DNA from: Diplolepis rosae
Taxonomy: Eukaryota > Arthropoda > Insecta > Hymenoptera > Diplolepididae
NCBI GenBank assembly: GCA_030998225.1
Contig: JAPYXD010000715.1
Coordinates: forward strand, 5,646,501-5,710,500
DNA length: 64,000 nucleotides
Direction of reading: 5' to 3'
Below the pieces are notes generated by a model. The model did no database searches, was not told the origin of the DNA, and saw only the letters and a program-made list of their open reading frames with translations. Made by a program: the position numbers and the translations under genes. Numbering within the stretch: the stretch's first letter is position 1; each line of letters begins with the position of its first letter. Below are positions 1 through 10,352 of this stretch, piece by piece.

Positions 1-1326
1 TTCCAGTAGGAAAAATATAGTATAAAAAGCTAGATTCCAGAATTTAATTTTAGAATGACGTGACAGTAGAAATACCTTTTGGCCATTTTAGTGTTTAGCT
101 CTCATCTTAACTTCCCTGAAGAAGCAGTATTTTCAGCACATGGACTACTGCATATCATTTTTAGAATGCTGGAATCACTAAAATACCACTCAGTTATCAT
201 ACATTTTAGTTCCTAGCTTAAGTTGCCTTTGGGACATGTATTTTAAGCACATGGAGTACTAGACATAATTTTTAGGATGTCGAGACAAAAATATCAGCCG
301 GGTATCTCAACATTGGGTTTCCAGCTTGATTTCCCGTAGGAAAAATATATTATAAACGGCTAGACTAATGTATTTAATTTTAGAATGACGGGGCAGTAGA
401 AATACCATTTTTCCATCTTAATGTTTAGCTCTCATCTTAACTTCCCCGAAGAAGCAGTACTTTTAGCACATGGACAACTACATATCATTTTTAGAATGCT
501 GGAATCACTAAAATACCACCCAGTTATCATACATTTCAGTTATCAGCTCTAGTTCCCTTGGGAACATGTGTTTTCAGCACATGGAGTACTAGACATAATT
601 TTTAGGATGTCGAGACAGAAATGTCAGCCGGGTATCTCAACATTGGGTTCGCAGCTTGATTTCCCGTAGGAAAAATATATTATAAACGGCTAGACTAATG
701 TATTTAATTTTAGAATGACGGGGCAGTAGAAATACCATTTTTCCATCTTAATGTTTAGCTCTCATCTTAACTTCCCCGAAGAAGCAGTACTTTTAGCACA
801 TGGACAACTACATATCATTTTTAGAATGCTGGAATCTCTAAAATATCACCCAGTTATCATACATTTCAGTTATCAGCTCTATTTCCCTTTGGAACATGTG
901 TTTTCAGCACATGAAGTACTAGACGTAATTTTTAGTCTGTCGAAACTTCAGAAATATCAGCTGGGTATCTTAGATTTGGGTTCTATGCTTGACTTCCCGT
1001 AGGAAAAATATATTATAAACGGCTAGACTCCTGAATTTAATTTTAGAATGACGGGACAGTAGAAATACCTTTTGGCCATCTTAATGTTTAGCTCTCATCT
1101 TAACTTCCCTGAGGAAGCAGTATTTTGTGCACATGGACTACTACATATGATTTTTAGAATGCTGGAATCTCTAAAATACCACCCAGTTATCATAGATTTC
1201 AGTTCTCAGCTCTAGTTACCTTTGGAACATGTGTTTTCAGCACATGAAGTACTAGACATAATTTTTAGTCTGTCGAAACTTCAGAAATATCAGCTGGGTA
1301 TCTTAGATTTGGGTTCTATGCTTGAC
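1..1326 (+). repeat. Partial long-monomer HOR at window start
   Basis: Four long monomers start at 1, 331, 661 and 994 (lengths 330, 330, 333, 333). They belong to the same family as the 3.2-kb HOR that follows, but the series is cut by the window edge. The first monomer has the CCAGTAGG/TATAGTATAAAAAG variant also seen at about 2320 and 5384. The third and fourth have the B subfamily with the three-base insertion. Confidence 0.85.
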
Positions 1327-1880
1327 TTCCCGTAGGAAAAATATATTATAAACGGCTAGACTCCTGAATTTAATTTTAGAATGACGGGACAGTAGAAATA
1401 CCTTTTGGCCATCTTACTGTTTAGCTCTCATCTTAACTTCCCTGAGGAAGCAGTATTTTGTGCACATGGACTACTACATATGATTTTTAGAATGCTGGAA
1501 TCTCTAAAATACCACCCAGTTATCATAGATTTCAGTTCTCAGCTCTAGTTACCTTTGGAACATGTGTTTTCAGCACATGAAGTACTAGACATAATTTTTA
1601 GTCTGTCGAAACTTCAGAAATATCAGCTGGGTATCTTAGATTTGGGTTCTATGCTTGACTTCCCGTTGGAAAAATATATTATAAACGGCTAGACTCCTGA
1701 ATTTAATTTTAGAATGACGGGACAGTAGAAATACCTTTTGGCCATCTTACTGTTTAGCTCTCATCTTAACTTCCCTGAGGAAGCAGTATTTTGTGCACAT
1801 GGACTACTACATGTCATTTTTAGAATGCTGGAATCACTAAAATACCACCCAGTTATCATACATTTCAGTTATCAGCTCTA

Positions 1881-1894
1881 GTTCCCTTGGGAAC
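1881..1894. other. Dyad in subunit A (arms of 6 bp, spacer 2)
   Basis: GTTCCCTTGGGAAC has inverted arms GTTCCC and GGGAAC around TT. Most A1 copies have the slightly weaker GTTCC-CTTT-GGAAC (for example 8705-8718). The same place in subunit B reads TTCC-CGTA-GGAA (10149-10160) and in subunit C TTCC-CTGA-AGAA or CTTC-CCT-GAAG. The dyad therefore occupies one homologous position in all three subunits, once per 111 bp. Confidence 0.7.
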
Positions 1895-2900
1895 ATGTGT
1901 TTTCAGCACATGGAGTACTAGACATAATTTTTAGGATGTCGAGACAGAAATGTCAGCCGGGTATCTCAACATTGGGTTCCCAGCTTGACTTCCCGTAGGA
2001 AAAATATATTATAAACGGCTAGACTAATGTATTTAATTTTAGAATGACGGGACAGTAGAAATACCATTTGTCCATCTTAATGTTTAGCTCTCATCTTAAC
2101 TTCCCTGAAGAAGCAGTACTTTTAGCACATGGACGACTACATATCATTTTTAGAATGCTGGAATCTCTAAAATAACACCCAGTTATCATACATTTCAGTT
2201 ATCAGCTCTAGTTCCCTTTGGAACATGTATTTTCAGCACATGGAATACTAGACATAATTTTTAGGATGTCGAGACAGAAATGTCAGCCGGGTATCTCTAC
2301 ATTGGGTTTCGAGCTTGATTTCCAGTAGGAAAAATATAGTATAAAAAGCTAGATTCCAGAATTTAATTATAGAATGACGTGACAGTAGAAATACCTTTTG
2401 GCCATTTTAATGTTTAGCTCTCATCTTAGCTTCCCTAATGAAGCAGTATTTTCAGCACATGGACTACTGCATATCATTTTTAGAATGCTGGAATCACTAA
2501 AATACCACTCAGTTTTCATACATTTTAGTTCCTAGCTTAAGTTCCCTATGGGACATGTATTTTAAGCACATGGAATACTAGACATAATTTTTAGGATGTC
2601 GAGACAGAAATATCAGCCGGGTATCTCAACATTGGGTTCCCAGCTTGACTTCCGGTAGGAAAAATATATTATAAACGGCTAGACTCCTGAATTTAATTTT
2701 AGAATGAAGGGACAGTAGAAATACCTTTTGGCCATCTCAATGTTTAGCTCTCAACTTAACTTCCCTGAGGAAGCAGTATTTTGAGCACATGGACTACTAC
2801 ATTTCATTTTTAGAATGCTGGAATCTCTAAAATACCACCCAGTTATCATACATTTCAGTTCTCAGCTCTAGTTTCCTTTGGAACATGTGTTTTCAGCACA

Positions 2901-2930
2901 TGAAGTACTAGACATTTTGCAACCTTAATG
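2901..2930 (+). other. Deletion junction fusing B into C (about 142 bp lost)
   Basis: Subunit B starts normally (AGCACATGAAGTACTAGACAT) and runs straight into the middle of subunit C (TTTGCAACCTTAATG). The intact version in copy 2 has these parts at 5959-5979 and 6121-6135. The shared ACAT at 2912-2915 is a 4-bp microhomology at the join. Flanking variants differ from copy 2, so the event may have happened in another monomer context. Confidence 0.85.
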
Positions 2931-4390
2931 TTTAGCTCTCAACTTAACTTCCCTGAGGAAGCAGTATTTTCAGCACATAAAATACTAGACATAATTTTTA
3001 GAATGACTGGACCTTAAGAATATCTCCCGTGTATCTAGAAATTGGGTTCCCAGCTTGATTTCCCGTAGGAAAATATATTATAAACAGCTAGTCTCCTGAA
3101 TTTAATTTTAGAATGACGGGACAGTAGAAATACCTTTTGGCCATCTTAATGTTTAGCTCTCATCTTAACTTCCCTGAGGAAGCAGTATTTTGTGCACATG
3201 GACTACTACATATGATTTTTAGAATGCTGGAATCTCTAAAATACCACCAAGTTATCATATATTTCAGTTCTCAGCTCTAGTTTCCTTTGGAACATGTGTT
3301 TTCAGCACATGAAGTACTAGACATAATTTTTAGAATGTCGAGACTTTAAAAATATCAGCCGGGTATCTCTACATTGGGTTCCCAGCTTGACTTCCCGTAG
3401 GAAATATATATTATAAAAAGCTAGACTCCAGAATTTAATTTTAGAATGACGTGACAGTAGAAATACACTTTGGCCATTTTAATGTTTAGCTCTCATCTTA
3501 GCTTCCCTAATGAAGCAGTATTTTCAGCACATGGACTACTGCATATCATTTTTAGAATGCTGGAATCACTAAAATACCACTCAGTTATCATACATTTTAG
3601 TTCCTAGCTTAAGTTCCCTTTGGGACATGTATTTTAAGCACATGGAATACTCGACGTAATTTTTAGAATGATTGGACCTTAAAAATATCCCCCGGGTATC
3701 TAGAAATTGGGTTCCCAGCTTGACTTCCCGTAGGAAAAATATATTATAAAAAGCTAGATTCCAGAATTTAATTTTAGAATGACGGGACAGTAGAAATACC
3801 TTTTGGCCATTTTAATGTTTAGCTCTCATCTTAACTGCCCTGAAGAAGCAGTACTTTTAGCACATGGACAACTATATATCATTTTTAGAATGCCGGAATC
3901 TCTAAAATATCACCCAGTTATCATACATTTCAGTTATCAGCTCTATTTCCCTTTGGAACATGTGTTTTCAGCACATGAAGTACTAGACATAATTTTTAGT
4001 CTGTCGAATCTTCAGAAATATCAGCTAGGTATCTTAGATTTGGGTTCTATGCTTGACTTCCCGTAGGAAAAATATATTATAAACAGCTAGTCTCCTGAAT
4101 TTAATTTTAGAATGACGGGACAGTAGAAATACCTTTTGGCCATCTTAATGTTTAGCCCTCATCTTAACTACCCTGAGGAAGCAGTATTTTGTGCACATGG
4201 ACTACTACATATGATTTTTAGAATGCTGGAATCTCTAAAATACCACCCAGTTATCATAGATTTCAGTTATCAGCTCTAGTTCCCTTGGGAACATGTGTTT
4301 TCAGCACATGAAGTACTAGACATAATTTTTAGTCTGTCGAAAGTTCCGAAATATCAGCTGGGTATCTTAGATTTGGGTTCTATGCTTGAC

Positions 4391-7300
4391 TTCCCGTAGG
4401 AAAAATATATTATAAACGGCTAGACTCCTGAATTTAATTTTAGAATGACGGGACAGTAGAAATACCTTTTGGCCATCTTACTGTTTAGCTCTCATCTTAA
4501 CTTCCCTGAGGAAGCAGTATTTTGTGCACATGGACTACTACATATGATTTTTAGAATGCTGGAATCTCTAAAATACCACCCAGTTATCATCGATTTCAGT
4601 TATCAGCTCTATTTCCCTTTGGAACATGTGTTTTCAGCACATGAAGTACTAGACGTAATTTTTAGTCTGTCGAAACTTCAGAAATATCAGCTGGGTATCT
4701 TAGATTTGGGTTCTATGCTTGACTTCCCGTAGGAAAAATATATTATAAACGGCTAGACTCCTGAATTTAATTTTAGAATGACGGGACAGTAGAAATACCT
4801 TTTGGCCATCTTACTGTTTAGCTCTCATCTTAACTTCCCTGAGGAAGCAGTATTTTGTGCACATGGACTACTACATGTCATTTTTAGACTGCTGGAATGA
4901 CTAAAATACCACCCAGTTATCATACATTTCAGTTATCAGCTCTAGTTCCCTTGGGAACATGTGTTTTCAGCACATGGAGTACTAGACATAATTTTTAGGA
5001 TGTCGAGACAGAAATGTCAGCCGGGTATCTCAACATTGGGTTCCCAGCTTGACTTCCCGTAGGAAAAATATATTATAAACGGCTAGACTAATGTATTTAA
5101 TTTTAGAATGACGGGACAGTAGAAATACCATTTGTCCATCTTAATGTTTAGCTCTCATCTTAACTTCCCTGAAGAAGCAGTACTTTTAGCACATGGACGA
5201 CTACATATCATTTTTAGAATGCTGGAATCTCTAAAATAACACCCAGTTATCATACATTTCAGTTATCAGCTCTAGTTCCCTTTGGAACATGTATTTTCAG
5301 CACATGGAATACTAGACATAATTTTTAGGATGTCGAGACAGAAATGTCAGCCGGGTATCTCTACATTGGGTTTCGAGCTTGATTTCCAGTAGGAAAAATA
5401 TAGTATAAAAAGCTAGATTCCAGAATTTAATTATAGAATGACGTGACAGTAGAAATACCTTTTGGCCATTTTAATGTTTAGCTCTCATCTTAGCTTCCCT
5501 AATGAAGCAGTATTTTCAGCACATGGACTACTGCATATCATTTTTAGAATGCTGGAATCACTAAAATACCACTCAGTTATCATACATTTTAGTTCCTAGC
5601 TTAAGTTCCCTATGGGACATGTATTTTAAGCACATGGAATACTAGACATAATTTTTAGGATGTCGAGACAGAAATATCAGCCGGGTATCTCAACATTGGG
5701 TTCCCAGCTTGACTTCCGGTAGGAAAAATATATTATAAACGGCTAGACTCCTGAATTTAATTTTAGAATGAAGGGACAGTAGAAATACCTTTTGGCCATC
5801 TCAATGTTTAGCTCTCAACTTAACTTCCCTGAGGAAGCAGTATTTTGAGCACATGGACTACTACATTTCATTTTTAGAATGCTGGAATCTCTAAAATACC
5901 ACCCAGTCATCATACTTTTCAGTTCTCAGCTCTAGTTCCCTTTGGTACATGTATTTTCAGCACATGGAATACTAGACATAATTTTTAGGATGTCGAGACA
6001 GAAATGTCAGCCGGGTATCTCAACATTGGGTTCCCAGCTTGACTTCCCGTAGGAAAAATATATTATAAACGGCTAGACTAATGTATTAAATTTTAGAATG
6101 ACGGGACAGTAGAAATAACATTTTGCAACCTTAATGTTTAGCTCTCATCTTTACTTCCCTGAAGAAGCAGTATTTTCAGCACATAAAATACTAGACATAA
6201 TTTTTAGAATGACTGGACCTTAAGAATATCACCCGTGTATCTAGAAATTGGGTTCCCAGCTTGATTTCCCGTAGGAAAATATATTATAAACAGCTAGTCT
6301 CCTGAATTTAATTTTAGAATGACGGGACAGTAGAAATACCTTTTGGCCATCTTAATGTTTAGCTCTCATCTTAACTTCCCTGAGGAAGCAGTATTTTGTG
6401 CACATGGACTACTACATATGATTTTTAGAATGCTGGAATCTCTAAAATACCACCCAGTTATCATATATTTCAGTTCTCAGCTCTAGTTTCCTTTGGAACA
6501 TGTGTTTTCAGCACATGAAGTACTAGACATAATTTTTAGAATGTCGAGACTTTAAAAATATCAGCCGGGTATCTCAACATTGGGTTCCCAGCTTGACTTC
6601 CCGTAGGAAAAATATATTATAAAAAGCTAGACTCCTGAATTTAATTTTAGAATGACAGGACAGTAGAAATACACTTTGGCCATTTTAATGTTTAGCTCTC
6701 ATCTTAGCTTCCCTAATGAAGCAGTATTTTCAGCACATGGAATACTGCATATCATTTTTAGAATGCTGGAATCACTAAAATACCACTCAGTTATCATACA
6801 TTTTAGTTCCTAGCTTAAGTTCCCTTTGGGACATGTATTTTAAGCAGATGGAGTACTCGACATAATTTTTAGAATGATTGGACCTTAAAAATATCCCCCC
6901 GGTACCTAGAAATTGGGTTTCCAGCTTGATTTCCCGTAGGAAAAATATATTATAAAAAGCTAGATTCCAGAATTTAATTTTAGAATGACGGGACAGTAGA
7001 AATACCTTTTGGCCATTTTAATGTTTAGCTCTCATCTTAACTGCCCTGAAGAAGCAGTACTTTTAGCACATGGACAACTATATATCATTTTTAGAATGCC
7101 GGAATCTCTAAAATATCACCCAGTTATCATACATTTCAGTTATCAGCTCTATTTCCCTTTGGAACATGTGTTTTCAGCACATGAAGTACTAGACATAATT
7201 TTTAGTCTGTCGAATCTTCAGAAATATCAGCTAGGTATCTTAGATTTGGGTTCTATGCTTGACTTCCCGTAGGAAAAATATATTATAAACAGCTAGTCTC

Positions 7301-7596
7301 CTGAATTTAATTTTAGAATGACGGGAAAGGAGAAATACCTTTTGGCCATCTTAATGTTTAGCTCTCATCTTAACTTCCCTGAGGAAGCAGTATTTTGTGC
7401 ACATGGACTACTACATATGATTTTCAGAATTCTGGAATCTCTAAAATACCACCCAGTTATCATAGATTTCAGTTCTCAGCTCTAGTTACCTTTGGAACAT
7501 GTGTTTTCAGCACATGAAGTACTAGACATAATTTTTAGTCTGTCGAAACTTCAGAAATATCAGCTGGGTATCTTAGATTTGGGTTCTATGCTTGAC
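4391..7596 (+). repeat. 3.2-kb HOR, copy 2 (3,206 bp, complete)
   Basis: Ten monomers start at 4391, 4724, 5054, 5384, 5714, 6044, 6266, 6598, 6931 and 7264. Nine are long (330-333 bp) and one is short (6044-6265, 222 bp), which makes 29 ancestral subunits. The copy is nearly identical to 11925-15131 at an offset of about 7,535 bp and to copy 1 at about 3,206 bp. It is the best reference copy of this HOR in the window. Confidence 0.92.
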
Positions 7597-7929
7597 TTCC
7601 CGTAGGAAAAATATATTATAAACAGCTAGTCTCCTGAATTTAATTTTAGAATGACGGGACAGTAGAAATACCTTTTGGCCATCTTAATGTTTAGCTCTCA
7701 TCTTAACTTCCCTGAAGAAGCAGAATTTTGAGCACTTCAACTATGACGTATCGTTTTTAAAATGCTGGAATCTCTAAAATACCACTCAGTTATCATAGAT
7801 TTCAGTTCTCAGCTCTAGTTACCTTTGGAACATGTGTTTTCAGTACATGAAGTACTAGACATAATTTTTAGAATGATTGGACCTTAAAAATATCTTCCGC
7901 GTATCGAGAAATTGGGTTCCCAGCTTGAC
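7597..7929 (+). repeat. Recombinant monomer at the long/mixed array boundary
   Basis: This 333-bp monomer joins the pure long-monomer block to the mixed block. Its A subunit starts like A2 (AGCACTTCAACTATGACGTA, TTTTTAAAATGCTGGAATC) and switches around 7769-7790 to the long-block A1 type (TCTCTAAAATACC, GTTACCTTTGGAACATGTG). Its B subunit starts like the long-block type and ends like the mixed type (GATTGGACCTTAAAAATATC). It looks like the product of exchange between the two lineages. The equivalent monomer at 17345-17677 has the same A2-to-A1 switch. Confidence 0.8.
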
Positions 7930-9613
7930 ATCCCGTAGGATAAATATATTATAAACAGATAGACTCCCGAATTTAATTTTAGAATGACGGGACAGTAGAA
8001 ATACCATTTGGCCATCTTAATGTTTAGCTCTCATCTGAACTTCCCTGAAGAAGGAGTATTTTGAGCACTTCGACTACTACGTATCGTTTTTAAAATGCTG
8101 GAATCACCAAAATACCACCCAGATATCATACATTTTACTTCCTAGCTTAAGTTCGCTTCGGACCATCTATTTTAAGCACATGGAGTACTAGGCATCACTT
8201 TTATAATGATTGGACCTTAAAAATATCCACCGGGTATCTAGAAATGGGGTCCCAGCTTGATTTCCAGTAGGAAAAATATATTATAAACAGCTAGAATAAT
8301 GTATTTAATTTTAGAATGACGGGACAGTAGAATTACATTTTGGACATCTTAATGTTTAGCTCTCATCTTAACCTCCCTGAAGAAGCAGTATTTTAAGCAC
8401 ATGTAGTACTAGACATAATTTTTAGAACGATTGGACCTTAAAAATATCAACCGGGGATCTAGAAATTGGGTTCCCAGCTTGTTTTCTCGTAGGAAAAATA
8501 TATTATAAACAGCTAGACTCCTGAATTTAATTTTAGAATGACGGAAAAGTAGAAATACCTTTTGGCCATCTTAATGTTCAGATCTCATCTTAACTTCCCT
8601 GAAGAAGCAGTATTTTGAGCACATGGAGTAGTGCATATCATTTTTAGAATGCTGGAATCTCTAAAATACCACTCAGTTATCATACATTTCAGTTCTCAGC
8701 TCCAGTTCCCTTTGGAACATGTATTTTCAGCACATGTAGTACTAGACATAATTTTTAGAATGATTGGACCTTAAAAATATCACCCGGGTATCTCAAAATT
8801 GGGTTCCCAGCTTGACTTCCCGGAGGAAAAATATATTATAAACAGCTAAACTCCTGAATTTAATTTTAGAATGACGGGACAGTAGAAATACCATTTGGCC
8901 ATCTTAATGCTTAGCTCTCATCTGAACTTCCCTGAAGAAGCAGTATTTTGAGCACTTCGACTATGACGTATCGTTTTTAAAATGCTGGAATCACCAAAAT
9001 ACCACCCAGATATCATACATTTTACTTCCTAGCTTAAGTTCGCTTCGGACCATCTATTTTAAGCACATGGAGTACTAGGCATCACTTTTAGAATGATTGG
9101 ACCTTAAAAATATCCACCGGGTATCTAGAAATGGGGTCCCAGCTTGATTTCCAGTAGGAAAAATATATTATAAACAGCTAGAATAATGTATTTAATTTTA
9201 GAATGACGGGACAGTAGAATTACATTTTGGACATCTTAATGTTTAGCTCTCATCTTAACCTCCCTGAAGAAGCAGTATTTTAAGCACATGGACTACTAGA
9301 CATAATCTTTAGAATGACTGGACCTTAAAAATATCACCCGCGTATCTCAAATTGAGGTTCCCAGCTTGACTTCCTGTAGGAAAAATATATTATAAACGGC
9401 TAGACTAATGTATTTAATTTTAGAATGACGGGACAGTAGAAATACCATTTGTCCATCTTAATGTTTAGCTCTAATCTTAACTTCCCTGAAGAAGGAGTAT
9501 TTTAAGCACATGGAATACTAGACATAATTTTTAGGATGTCGAGACCTTAAAAATATCACCCGGGTATCTCATTATTGGGTTCCCAGCTTGACTTCCCGTA
9601 GGAAAAATATATT

Positions 9614-9835
9614 ATAAACAGCTAGTCTCCTGAATTTAATTTTAGAATGACGGGACAGTAGAAATACCTTTTGGACATCTTAATGTTTAGCTCTCATCTT
9701 AACTTCCCTGAAAGAGCAGTATTTTGAGCACATGTAGTATTATACATAATTTTTAGGATGTCGAGACCTTAAAAATATCACCCGGGTATCTCAAAATTGG
9801 GTTCCCAGCTTGACTTCCCGTAGGAAAAATATATT
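9614..9835 (+). repeat. Representative short monomer (C-B dimer, 222 bp)
   Basis: This copy has subunit C (9614-9726) joined directly to subunit B (9727-9835), with no A. The junction is at the AGCAC that starts both A and B, so loss of A is explained by unequal exchange between the homologous starts of A and B. Short monomers make up 9 of the 15 monomers in 7930-11924 and one of ten in the 3.2-kb HOR (for example 6044-6265). They are common throughout 17.7-64 kb. Confidence 0.92.
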
Positions 9836-9948
9836 ATAAACAGCTAGACTCCTGAATTTAATTTTAGAATTACGGGACCATAGAATTACCTTTTGGCCAT
9901 CTTAATGTTTATTTCTCATCTTAACTTCCCTGAAGAAACAGTATTTTG
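9836..9948 (+). repeat. Subunit C of the monomer (about 113 bp)
   Basis: Subunit C runs from ATAAACAGCTAG to the GTATTTTG before AGCAC. It carries TTAATTTTAGAAT, a CATCTTAATG core and CTTCCCTGAAGAA. It is present in both long and short monomers. Its most variable point is after the GACGGGA stretch, where CAGTAG, CCATAG, ACATAG and AAAGTAG versions tag HOR positions. The first bases after the core (GTTTAGCTCT, GTTCAGATCT or GTTTATCTCT) also separate subfamilies. Confidence 0.88.
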
Positions 9949-10060
9949 AGCACATGGAGTAGTGCATATCATTTTTAGAATGCTGGAATCTCTAAAATAC
10001 CACTCAGTTATCATACAATTTCAGTTCTCAGCTCCAGTTACCTTTGGAACATGTATTTTC
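9949..10060 (+). repeat. Subunit A, lineage A1 (about 111 bp)
   Basis: Subunit A is the part absent from short monomers. The A1 lineage begins AGCACATGGA, has CATTTTTAGAATGCTGGAAT and TACCACTCAGTTATCATAC, and ends with a GTTCC-N4-GGAAC-like dyad followed by ATGTATTTTC. A1 is the only A lineage in the long-monomer blocks and recurs scattered through the mixed arrays. Homology to subunits B and C is visible by eye along its whole length. Confidence 0.88.
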
Positions 10061-10169
10061 AGCACATGTAGTACTAGACATCATTTTTAGAATGACTGGA
10101 CCTTAAAAATATCTCCCGCGTATCGAGAAATTGGGTTCCCAGCTTGACTTCCCGTAGGAAAAATATATT
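10061..10169 (+). repeat. Subunit B of the monomer (109 bp)
   Basis: Subunit B begins AGCACATG(T/G)AGTACTAG and ends TTCCCGTAGGAAAAATATATT. Several subfamilies are visible. One reads CACCCGGGTATCTCAAAATT and dominates the mixed arrays. One reads CACCCGAGTATCTCAAATTG. One reads CCACCGGGTATCTAGAAATG after a GGCATCACTTTTAG start. One reads CAGCCGGGTATCTCAACATT. The last, TCAGCTGGGTATCTTAGATT, is from the long-monomer blocks. The CCCG...CAAA region resembles a minus-strand CENP-B box (see 55104-55120). Confidence 0.88.
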
Positions 10170-10335
10170 ATAAACAGCTAGACTAATGTATTTAATTTTA
10201 GAATGACGGGACAGTAGAATTACATTTTGGACATCTTAATGTTTAGCTCTCATCTTAACTTCCCTGAAAGAGCAGTATTTTAAGCACATGTAGTATTATA
10301 CATAATTTTTAGGATGTCGAGACCTTAAAAATATC

Positions 10336-10352
10336 ACCCGGGTATCTCAAAA
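10336..10352 (-). other. Typical CENP-B-box-like site, 8 of 9 core bases
   Basis: This is a representative of the commonest B-subunit version. The minus strand reads TTTTGAGATACCCGGGT, which matches the core except that TTCG is TTTG. That difference is a C-to-T change at a CpG, the usual decay path of a methylated site. Other frequent variants (CGCGTATCGAGAA, GAGTATCTCAAA, and CCACCGGGTATCTCGAAA at 39411, 44456 and 51666) also match eight positions, each with a different miss. Confidence 0.5.

Larger units (their letters stand above)
1327..4390 (+). repeat. 3.2-kb HOR, copy 1 (3,064 bp, internally deleted)
   Basis: Monomer boundaries fall at 1327, 1660, 1990, 2320, 2650, 3060, 3392, 3725 and 4058. 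The copy aligns to copy 2 at an offset of about 3,063 bp before position 2,900 and 3,206 bp after it. The difference is a deletion of about 142 bp that fused parts of two monomers into a 410-bp hybrid at 2650-3059. Otherwise variant bases recur in the same order as in copies 2 and 3. Confidence 0.9.
9836..10169 (+). repeat. Representative long monomer (C-A-B trimer, 334 bp)
   Basis: This copy shows the long monomer class clearly: subunit C (9836-9948), subunit A of the A1 lineage (9949-10060) and subunit B (10061-10169). The three parts align with each other. Each has an ATTTTTAGAATG-like block in its first third, then a GAA/TAAAAAT/ATAC-like stretch, then TTCC-N4-GAA, and ends in a GTATTTT-like run. 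The long monomer is therefore a trimer of an ancestral unit of about 111 bp. Other long monomers are 330, 332 or 333 bp. The 330/333 difference sits in B, where one subfamily has three extra bases (a CTTCAG-containing version seen mainly in 661-4720 and 11925-15465). Confidence 0.93.

Noticed and set aside
3803..4066. 87-codon open frame, with the same protein at 7009-7272 and 14544-14807 and relatives at 751-1002 and 4469-4732
   Set aside because: The frame lies wholly inside one long monomer, stays open only because a few stop codons are mutated, and ends at the TAG of the CCCGTAGG landmark. Identical copies are explained by the 3.2-kb HOR. I saw no gene context, conserved domain or sign of coding selection.
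8484..8816. Retroelement or transposon origin of the monomer
   Set aside because: I saw no terminal repeats, target-site duplications, poly-A tail or coding remnants; every segment is explained by the 111-bp unit.
9614..9835. Identification as the horse 221-bp satellite
   Set aside because: Only the unit length is similar. I cannot confirm the sequence from memory. A similarity search against known satellite consensus sequences would settle it.
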